DNA of 64,000 bases, from assembly GCF_017592555.1 (NCBI RefSeq), contig NZ_JAGFNS010000028.1:62001-126000 (forward strand), read 5' to 3'. Source of the DNA: Actinoplanes flavus (GTDB lineage Bacteria; Actinomycetota; Actinomycetes; Mycobacteriales; Micromonosporaceae). Below are positions 58,095-64,000 of this stretch, one piece after another (the first letter of the stretch is position 1; each line of letters starts with the position of its first letter). Under the pieces are notes generated by a model. That model was not told where the DNA came from and made no database searches. It worked only from the letters and a program-made list of their open reading frames with translations. A program made the translations under genes and the position numbers.

Positions 58095-59522
58095 TCATTC
58101 CCGTCCTCGTTGCCAGCGACGTCGTCCCGGATCGCGGTCGCGTGCCGGTCGGCCCCGTCCGACCAGCCCGAACCTGCTCGGCTGCTTGGGGGTGGCGTCC
58201 GCGTCGGCCAGCAGCATGACCACGCTGGCGCCACCCATGGCGGCCCGGTCCAGGCTGAGCGACCCGCCGGTAGCCTGCGCCACCCGGCGGGCGATGTCCA
58301 GCCCCAGACCGGTGGAACCCTGATTGCTCTGCCCGCGCCGCAGCGCTCCCTGTGGATCCGGGATACCGGGGCCGGCGTCGTCGACCCGCAGCGCCACCCA
58401 GCCGTCGCGCCGGGACAGCCCGACCTCGAACGCGGTGCCCTGCGGGGTGTAGCGGAAGACGTTGCCGAGCACCGCGTCCAGCGCGGCGGCCAGTTCGGCC
58501 CGGGCCACCGGCACCGGGATCCGCAGGTGCGCGCCGACCACCCGGTACTGCCGCTCCTGGTCACCGGCGAGCGCGGACCAGAACATCATCCGCTCGCGGA
58601 CCACCTCACTGGCGTCGCACAGCCCGTCCTCGGGCGCGGCGGCCACCCGGTCGGCGACGGCCTGCCGGGTGGTGTTGATCAGGTGGTTGACCTCGTCCTC
58701 CAGGGTGGTGATCGCCTGCCGGATGCGCCGGATGCCGCGGCGGCGATCGACCTCGTCCGCGGTGAGGTCGATGATCTGGGTGTCGTCCGGGTCGAGCGCC
58801 TCGGCGTCGAGCCGCAGCGCGGTCAGCGGGGTACGCAGCCGGTGCGACAGGTCGGCGACCAGTTCCCGCTCGTCGGTCCGGGAGGTCACCAAGCGGTCGG
58901 CCATCCGGTTGAAGGCGTAGCCCGCCTCGGCGAGCTCGCGCGGCCCGGACGGGCTGATCCGTACGCCGAGGTCCCCGTCACCGACCGCGAGGGCCGCGTC
59001 GACCAGGTTGCGGGCCGAGTCCACCGCACCCCGGGCCAGCCGGTCCACCACCACGACGGCGCCGCCGACCAGCACCACGGCGAGGCCGAGCAGCAGCCAC
59101 CAGTCGCGGGCGGTGTTCCGGTTCAGCGCGGAGGCGGGCACGAACGCCTCGACCACCACGGTCCGGTCGCCGACGGTGACCGGGCGCAGGTGCACCACGC
59201 CGCCGTCGACGTCCTCGACGGTCGGTTCGGGCGCGGTCGCGGCCCGGTCGATCAGCGCGCCGTCGGCCCGCCCACCGGTGGACGGGGCGAGGCCCGGGGT
59301 GTGCACCACCGGCGTGCCGCCGGCCAGCGTGATCGCGGCGGCCACGCCACGCTCGCCGGCTCCGGTCGCGAGGGCGCCGGCCACCGTCGAGGTACGCGCG
59401 GCGGCGTCGGCGAGGGCGGCCTCCCGGTGATCGTTGCGCAGGCCCCAGCCGAGCGGGACGAGGAAGACGAGAGCGGCGACGGCGGTGGTGGCGGCGGTGG
59501 TGTACGCCAGCCGCAGCCTCAG
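58095..59522 (-). CDS. Sensor histidine kinase (HAMP, HisKA), probable CTG start
   Basis: A ~475-residue kinase. The first helix is AYTTAATTAVAALVFLVPLG, then an extracytoplasmic domain of ~105 residues, the second helix WWLLLGLAVVLVGGAVVVVD, a HAMP domain (AEAGYAFNRMADRL), HisKA with ELVADLSHRLRTPLTALRLD (H227) and HATPase_c (VLGNVFRYTPQG, VDDAGPGIPD, STGLGLDIARRV). No ATG, GTG or TTG occurs in frame between 59663 and the first helix. The CTG at 59522 overlaps the regulator stop as CTGA, which is the most natural start; ATG 59663 would overlap the regulator by 145 bp. Confidence 0.88.
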   Translation of the reverse strand: MRLRLAYTTAATTAVAALVFLVPLGWGLRNDHREAALADAAARTSTVAGALATGAGERGVAAAITLAGGTPVVHTPGLAPSTGGRADGALIDRAATAPEPTVEDVDGGVVHLRPVTVGDRTVVVEAFVPASALNRNTARDWWLLLGLAVVLVGGAVVVVDRLARGAVDSARNLVDAALAVGDGDLGVRISPSGPRELAEAGYAFNRMADRLVTSRTDERELVADLSHRLRTPLTALRLDAEALDPDDTQIIDLTADEVDRRRGIRRIRQAITTLEDEVNHLINTTRQAVADRVAAAPEDGLCDASEVVRERMMFWSALAGDQERQYRVVGAHLRIPVPVARAELAAALDAVLGNVFRYTPQGTAFEVGLSRRDGWVALRVDDAGPGIPDPQGALRRGQSNQGSTGLGLDIARRVAQATGGSLSLDRAAMGGASVVMLLADADATPKQPSRFGLVGRGRPARDRDPGRRRWQRGRE

Positions 59523-60208
59523 TCCGGCGCCACCAACCGGAATCCGACCCCCCGCACGGTGCGCAGGTAGCGGGGCTTCGCCGCGGACTCGCCCAGTTTC
59601 CGGCGAAGCCAGTACAAATGCACGTCGATGGTCTGGTCCTCGCCGACCGATGGCTGTCGCCATACCTCCTCCAACAGCTCACGACGGGAAACCACTCGGC
59701 CCGGGCGGGCGGCGAGGTAGGCCAGCAGGTCGAATTCCTTGCGGGTCAGCGCCAGCGGCTGATCGCCGAGGGTGGCGCTGCGCTCGCCGACGTCCACCCG
59801 CAGCTCGCCCACCTCGTGGACGGCGGGTTGCGCGGCGCGGCTGGCCCGGCCGACCCGGCGCAGCACGGTGGCTATCCGCGCGTCCAGGTGGGCGCCGGTG
59901 AACGGCTTGACCATGTAGTCGTCGGCGCCGGCCCGCAACAGCCGCACGACGGTCTGCTCGTCGTCGCGCGCGGTGGCGATGATGATCGGCACGTCGGTGA
60001 TGCCGCGCAGCATCCGCAGCGCGTCCGACCCGTCCAGATCGGGGAGACCGAGGTCCAGCACGACGAGGTCGGGCGTCTCCGCGGCGACCCGCCGCAGCGC
60101 TTCCAGGGCGGTGCCGACGGCGTGCACGGCGTGCCCTCGATCGGCGAGCGAACGGAGCATGGCGCCGCGCACGACATGGTCGTCTTCGACGAGCAACACC
60201 GTGGCCAT
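59519..60208 (-). CDS. OmpR/PhoB-family response regulator
   Basis: A 229-residue regulator: receiver with E8-D9-D10 and phospho-acceptor D52 (LVVLDLGLPDLDG), K in YMVKPF; winged-helix effector domain from about residue 130 (ALTRKEFDLLAYLAARPGRV, DVHLYWLRRKLGESAAKPRY, LRTVRGVGFRLV). TACGGT lies 6 nt before the ATG, so translation is probably leaderless. The stop overlaps the kinase start as CTGA. The lectin gene downstream is a candidate target. Confidence 0.95.
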   Translation of the reverse strand: MATVLLVEDDHVVRGAMLRSLADRGHAVHAVGTALEALRRVAAETPDLVVLDLGLPDLDGSDALRMLRGITDVPIIIATARDDEQTVVRLLRAGADDYMVKPFTGAHLDARIATVLRRVGRASRAAQPAVHEVGELRVDVGERSATLGDQPLALTRKEFDLLAYLAARPGRVVSRRELLEEVWRQPSVGEDQTIDVHLYWLRRKLGESAAKPRYLRTVRGVGFRLVAPD

Positions 60209-60305
60209 GCGAAGACCGTAGCGTCCATGGCAAGGCAGAACCTAAAGGGTGATCGAGCGAGAGTCTTTGATGACTCTCAGTGATGGAATACGATCCGAAG
60301 TACCG

Positions 60306-61229
60306 ATGTCTTTCACACTCTTTCCCGGTACCCGCCGCACGCTCGCCCTGGAGTCCCTGGCCGGCCTGAGCGTCGGCGACGCCCTCGGCGCGCAGTACTT
60401 CGTGCCCGGCAACCGCCCCTCCGACCTCCTCGAAGCCCGCCTCCCGGAACCGCCGTGGGAGTGGACCGACGACACCGAGCAGGCCTGCTGCCTGGTCGCC
60501 ACCCTGGCCGAGGGCGACTTCGACCGGGACGCCTTCGCCATCCGGCTCGCCGACTGCTTCGAGCCGTACCGCGGCTACGGTCCCGGCGCGGTGACCATGC
60601 TCCGCGAGATCCGCGACGGCCTGCCCTGGCCGATCGCCGCGGCCGCCGCCTTCAACGGCCAGGGCTCCTGCGGCAACGGCGCGGCGATGCGTGCCGCGCC
60701 GCTGGGCGCCTGGCACGCGGACTCCCTGGCCCACGCGGCCGTTCAGGGGGTACGCGCCGCGGAGGTCACCCACGCGCACCCGGAGGGGATCGCCGGTGGC
60801 GCGGCCGTCACGGTGGCCGCCGCGGTGGCCGCCGCCGCCCGGCTCAACGGCCACCGGCCCGAGCGCGGGCAGCTGCTGCGGGCCACGGCGGGGCACACCC
60901 CGGCCGGAGTGGTCCACGACGGCCTGATCGAGGCGGCCGGCCTGACCGCGGTGACGGTCGTGGAGGCGGGCCACCGGCTCGGCTCGGGCGGGCAGGCGAC
61001 GGCGCAGGACACCGTGCCGTTCGCCCTCTGGGTCGCCGACCGGTTCCTGGACGACTATCCGGCGGCCGTGGCGGCGTGCGTGGTCGCCGGCGGGGACGTC
61101 GACACCACCGCGGCGATCGCCGGGGGAGTCGTGGCGGCGTACACCGGCCTGGACGGCATCCCTTCGGCCTGGCTGTCGGCCCGCGAACCGCTTCCCGCCT
61201 GGCTGGCCGAGGAGGCCGGCGGGGAATAG
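60306..61229 (+). CDS. ADP-ribosylglycohydrolase family protein
   Basis: A 307-residue DraG-fold protein. Metal-site residues appear in LAGLSVGDALGAQYFVPG, WEWTDDTEQACCLVATLAEG and AGGDVDTTAAIAGGVVAAYT, GLDGIPSAWL. GSCGNGAAMRAAPLGAW is the usual central motif. It removes ADP-ribose from proteins or related small molecules; the target is unknown and no ADP-ribosyltransferase is nearby. The ATG at 60306 begins the conserved sequence; ATG 60270 is an alternative. Confidence 0.9.
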   Translation: MSFTLFPGTRRTLALESLAGLSVGDALGAQYFVPGNRPSDLLEARLPEPPWEWTDDTEQACCLVATLAEGDFDRDAFAIRLADCFEPYRGYGPGAVTMLREIRDGLPWPIAAAAAFNGQGSCGNGAAMRAAPLGAWHADSLAHAAVQGVRAAEVTHAHPEGIAGGAAVTVAAAVAAAARLNGHRPERGQLLRATAGHTPAGVVHDGLIEAAGLTAVTVVEAGHRLGSGGQATAQDTVPFALWVADRFLDDYPAAVAACVVAGGDVDTTAAIAGGVVAAYTGLDGIPSAWLSAREPLPAWLAEEAGGE

Positions 61230-61328
61230 CCGGGCCCGGCGGGGACGGGGCAGCCGGGCGAAACCGGGCGGATAGCATCAGGGACGGCCCGGAGCAGCCG
61301 AGGCCGACCCACACGAATGGAGATCACC

Positions 61329-63326
61329 GTGTCTGCACCCCGTACACCCGCTGTGGCCGACCCCCTAGTCGTCCCGGCCGGGACTACGGCGGCCGACGCG
61401 GTGGCCGCCGCGGGGCTTCCCGCGCACGGGCCGAAGGCGATCGTCGTGGTCCGGGACGCCGACGGCCGGCTGCGCGACCTGAACTGGGCGCCGCCCGCCG
61501 ACGCCCAGGTGACCCCGGTCGCGATCGACGAGCCGGACGGCCTGGACGTGCTGCGCCACTCGACCGCGCACGTGCTGGCCCAGGCCGTGCAGGACGTGTT
61601 CCCGGAGGCGAAGCTGGGCATCGGCCCGCCGATCCGGGACGGCTTCTACTACGACTTCGACGTCGAGAAGCCGTTCCAGCCGGAGGACCTGACGAAGCTC
61701 GAGAAGCGGATGCAGGAGATCGTCAAGGCCGGCCAGACCTTCCACCGCCGGGAGTACTCCTCGCTCGACGAGGCCAAGGCCGAGCTGCACGCCGAGCCGT
61801 TCAAGCTCGAGCTGGTCGACATCAAGGGCGACGTGGACGAGGAGGCCGCCGCCGTCGGGGCCGGTGAGCTGACCCACTACGACAACCTGAACAAGGACGG
61901 CGAGCGGGTCTGGGGCGACCTGTGCCGCGGCCCGCACCTGCCGTCGACCCGGCTCATCCCGGCGTTCAAGCTGATGCGCTCGGCCGCCGCCTACTGGCGC
62001 GGCAGTGAGAAGAACCCGCAGCTCCAGCGGATCTACGGGACGGCGTGGCCGTCGCGGGACGAGCTCAAGGCGTACCTCAACCGTCTCGCCGAGGCCGAGC
62101 GCCGCGACCACCGCAAGCTGGGCACCGAGCTGGACCTCTTCTCCTTCCCCGACGAGATCGGGTCGGGTCTCGTGGTCTTCCACCCGAAGGGTGGGGTGAT
62201 CAAGCGGGAGATGGAGGACTACGTCCGGGCCCGCCACATCGAGGAGGGCTTCCAGTACGTGGGCAGCCCGCACATCACCAAGGAGGGCCTGTTCCACACC
62301 TCGGGACACCTGCCCTACTACAAGGACACGATGTTCCCCCCGATGGAGCTGGAGGGGGCGAACTACTACCTCAAGGCGATGAACTGCCCGATGCACAACC
62401 TGATCTTCAGGTCGCGCGGGCGGTCCTACCGTGAGCTGCCGATGCGGCTGTTCGAGTTCGGCACGGTCTACCGCTACGAGAAGTCCGGCGTGGTGCACGG
62501 CCTGACCCGGGTGCGCGGCCTGACCCAGGACGACTCGCACTCCTACGTCACCGCCGAGCAGGCCCCCGGCGAGATCAAGCACCTGCTGAACTTCGTCCGT
62601 TCGCTGCTCGACGACTTCGGCCTGGACGACTACTACCTGGAACTGTCGACCCGGGACCCGAAGAGCGACAAGTTCATCGGTACGGACGAGCAGTGGGAGA
62701 AGGCCACCAAGGTCCTGTCCGACGTGGCCGACGAGTCCGGCCTCGAGCTGGTGCTCGACCCGGGTGGCGCGGCGTTCTACGGCCCGAAGATCAGCGTGCA
62801 GGCCCGGGACGCGATCGGCCGTACCTGGCAGATGTCGACCATCCAGTACGACTTCAACCAGCCGTCCCGGTTCGGGCTGGAGTACCAGGCGGCGGACGGC
62901 TCCCGCCAGGAGCCGGTGATGATCCACTCGGCGAAGTTCGGCTCGATCGAGCGGTTCTTCGGTGTCCTGGTCGAGCACTACGCGGGCGCCTTCCCGGCCT
63001 GGCTGGCGCCGGTGCAGGTGGTCGGCATCCCGATCCGCGACGACCACGCCGACTACCTGGCCGCTTTCGTGGAGCGTCTGCGCAAGGAAGGCATCCGGGC
63101 CGAGGTGGACTACTCCACCGACCGGATGCAGAAGAAGATCCGCACCGCCCAGCAGCAGAAGATCCCGTTCATGGCGATCGCCGGCGACGACGACGTCAAC
63201 GGCGGCACCGTGTCGTTCCGCTACCGGGACGGCTCGCAGCGCAACGGCGTCTCGATCGACGAGGCGGTCGCGCACGTGGTCGAGGTGGTCCGCTCCCGGG
63301 TGAACTCGGGGCCGTCCGCCGCCTGA
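61329..63326 (+). CDS. thrS: Threonyl-tRNA synthetase
   Basis: A 665-residue class II synthetase that charges tRNA-Thr. An N-terminal TGS-like domain (about 1-65) is followed by the editing domain (HSTAHVLAQAVQDVFPEAKL, with the HxxxH element), the catalytic core (zinc ligands in NCPMHNLIF and later His; motif 2 YRYEKSGVVHGLTRVRGLTQ, motif 3 SIERFFGVLVEHYAGAFP) and an anticodon-binding C-terminus (DYLAAFVERLRKEGIRAEVD). GTG 61329 with GGAG 6 bases upstream is preferred; an ATG at 61317 is in frame. No T-box is seen upstream. Confidence 0.96.
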   Translation: MSAPRTPAVADPLVVPAGTTAADAVAAAGLPAHGPKAIVVVRDADGRLRDLNWAPPADAQVTPVAIDEPDGLDVLRHSTAHVLAQAVQDVFPEAKLGIGPPIRDGFYYDFDVEKPFQPEDLTKLEKRMQEIVKAGQTFHRREYSSLDEAKAELHAEPFKLELVDIKGDVDEEAAAVGAGELTHYDNLNKDGERVWGDLCRGPHLPSTRLIPAFKLMRSAAAYWRGSEKNPQLQRIYGTAWPSRDELKAYLNRLAEAERRDHRKLGTELDLFSFPDEIGSGLVVFHPKGGVIKREMEDYVRARHIEEGFQYVGSPHITKEGLFHTSGHLPYYKDTMFPPMELEGANYYLKAMNCPMHNLIFRSRGRSYRELPMRLFEFGTVYRYEKSGVVHGLTRVRGLTQDDSHSYVTAEQAPGEIKHLLNFVRSLLDDFGLDDYYLELSTRDPKSDKFIGTDEQWEKATKVLSDVADESGLELVLDPGGAAFYGPKISVQARDAIGRTWQMSTIQYDFNQPSRFGLEYQAADGSRQEPVMIHSAKFGSIERFFGVLVEHYAGAFPAWLAPVQVVGIPIRDDHADYLAAFVERLRKEGIRAEVDYSTDRMQKKIRTAQQQKIPFMAIAGDDDVNGGTVSFRYRDGSQRNGVSIDEAVAHVVEVVRSRVNSGPSAA

Positions 63327-63365
63327 TCCGCGCCGCGTGGAGCCTCCGCTTCCGTGCCGCGTTTG

Positions 63366-63394
63366 CTCAAGTTCGCGGAGGGCCCGTCCGACAG
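63366..63394 (+). promoter_or_regulatory. Possible FliA/WhiG-type promoter
   Basis: CTCAAGTT (63366-63373), 12 bp, GTCCGACA (63386-63393) resembles the sigma-28 consensus TAAAGTT-N11-GCCGATAA. It lies about 50 bp before the last gene. The match is partial. Confidence 0.35.
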
Positions 63395-63440
63395 GACAAC
63401 GGACAGCCCTACGTGATCAGGCGGCGGATGCGGAGGTTCC

Positions 63441-64000
63441 ATGCGGTATCGGACGCCACCGGTGGCCATGGCGAGTTACGTGTTGTCCGGGATCTGCCTC
63501 CTGGTACATCTCACCGGGCTCGGCGGCTGGATGTTCCAGCTGCACGTCTACCGGATGACCGCGCCGCTGGTCCTCCTCGGCCCGATCTGGATGGCCTGGC
63601 GGGCCGCGCGCCAGGCGGTGGGCGCCGGCGCCCGGCAGTTCGCCCGCTACTCCGGCGCGGCGTGGACCACCATGGCGCTGGGCGCCACGGTCGGGATGAT
63701 CCAGCTGGTGATCACCGGGAACACCACCTATCCGTCGGCCAACCCGGTCCTCCAGCTGTCCGACCTGGTCGCCCTGGTGCTGATCCTGATCGCGCTGGTC
63801 GCCGTCCCGGTGAACCAGCGCTGGGCGGGCAGCGTCGGCCGGTTCGGCCTCGACATGGCCATCGTGCTGGTCACCGGGCTGCTGTTCAGCTGGTACTTCT
63901 TCGTCGAGCCGACGTTCGACCGCGGCGCGGGCACCATGGTCGCCGCGTTCGTCCTGCTGCGGACGGGCGGAGTCCTGGTCGCGATCTTCGCGGTGGCCCG
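63441..64000 (+). CDS. Multispan membrane protein, N-terminal part (3' end outside window)
   Basis: An open frame from ATG 63441 (GGAGG four bases upstream) runs without a stop to the end of the window, giving at least 186 residues. About six hydrophobic segments are seen, including VLSGICLLVHLTGLGGWMF, APLVLLGPIWMAW, TMALGATVGMIQLVI, LSDLVALVLILIALVAV and MAIVLVTGLLFSWYFFVEP. The layout resembles the sensory membrane modules that precede GGDEF/EAL domains in Actinoplanes-like proteins, but the identifying C-terminus is beyond the window. The sigma-28-like upstream element is consistent with that idea. Confidence 0.7.
   Translation, partial: MRYRTPPVAMASYVLSGICLLVHLTGLGGWMFQLHVYRMTAPLVLLGPIWMAWRAARQAVGAGARQFARYSGAAWTTMALGATVGMIQLVITGNTTYPSANPVLQLSDLVALVLILIALVAVPVNQRWAGSVGRFGLDMAIVLVTGLLFSWYFFVEPTFDRGAGTMVAAFVLLRTGGVLVAIFAVA

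Noticed and set aside
61230..61328. T-box leader upstream of thrS
   Set aside because: Only about 100 bases, with no T-box sequence or specifier hairpin; actinobacterial T-boxes known to me are mainly on ileS.
61365..63275. 636-codon minus-strand frame opposite thrS
   Set aside because: Antisense to an unquestionable synthetase gene; composition is a shadow.

Overview
The window is 64 kb of very GC-rich DNA with strong third-codon-position GC bias, densely packed genes and many GTG starts. Mycoredoxin-like, LCP, DUF2795, DUF3618/DUF4235, EspC-like and SpoIIE-type regulatory proteins all point to a filamentous actinobacterium. The protein sequences look most like Micromonosporaceae (Actinoplanes or a relative); the genus is an inference from recalled family resemblance. 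No tRNA, rRNA, CRISPR array, transposase or integrase was seen. Apart from a poly-G/C stretch at 16.7 kb the region reads as ordinary chromosome.

Layout. 0-2.3 kb: 3' end of malate synthase and an aldolase/citrate-lyase-like protein. 2.4-7.7 kb: small Cys-rich protein, membrane glutaredoxin, then allantoinase-allantoicase-APH-like kinase with overlapping ends, and a PIMT-type methyltransferase. 7.7-11.3 kb: NarL-type two-component system with a perfect 22-bp palindrome upstream, and a phospholipase D-family protein. 11.4-17.7 kb: small membrane protein, methyltransferase plus M29 aminopeptidase, MarR-pirin pair, two GNATs, an HTH/Clp-N pair with twin operators, the poly-G tract, and a glyoxalase-like protein. 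18-28.5 kb: SpoIIE-type phosphatase/anti-sigma protein, a mechanosensitive-channel-like protein with a repetitive Thr-rich tail, small unknowns, and a YihY-DUF2795-SRPBCC operon divergent from an FAD oxidoreductase. 28.5-41 kb: SRPBCC, glycosyltransferase, ABC transporter plus two-component operon, VOC/AraC/FAD-monooxygenase cluster, metallo-beta-lactamase, LacI regulator, TPR-like protein and LCP ligase. 41-44.5 kb: a three-gene type VII secretion-associated cassette. 44.5-52.6 kb: RecQ, NagZ-like GH3, lipoprotein, DUF1206, MscS, a cell-envelope operon and cold-shock protein. 52.6-64 kb: aldo/keto reductase, methyltransferase, adenosine deaminase-like protein, a secreted lectin/pseudo-metalloprotease, OmpR-type two-component system, ADP-ribosylglycohydrolase, threonyl-tRNA synthetase and the start of a multispan membrane protein.

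Regulation is unusually readable here. About a dozen genes have a TANNNT hexamer 6-7 nt before an ATG/GTG, the architecture of leaderless transcripts, and this fixes several starts. Local regulators (MarR, AraC, LacI, small HTH, NarL) each sit beside a matching repeat. A sigma-B-type promoter (GTTTAC-N14-GGGTAT) precedes the YihY operon.

The most system-like locus is 41089-44503: an EspC-like secreted protein with a YxxxD motif, an 813-residue protein with a WXG-like helical N-terminus, and a lipoprotein, all translationally coupled. It looks like a secreted effector/partner/lipoprotein cassette of unknown activity.
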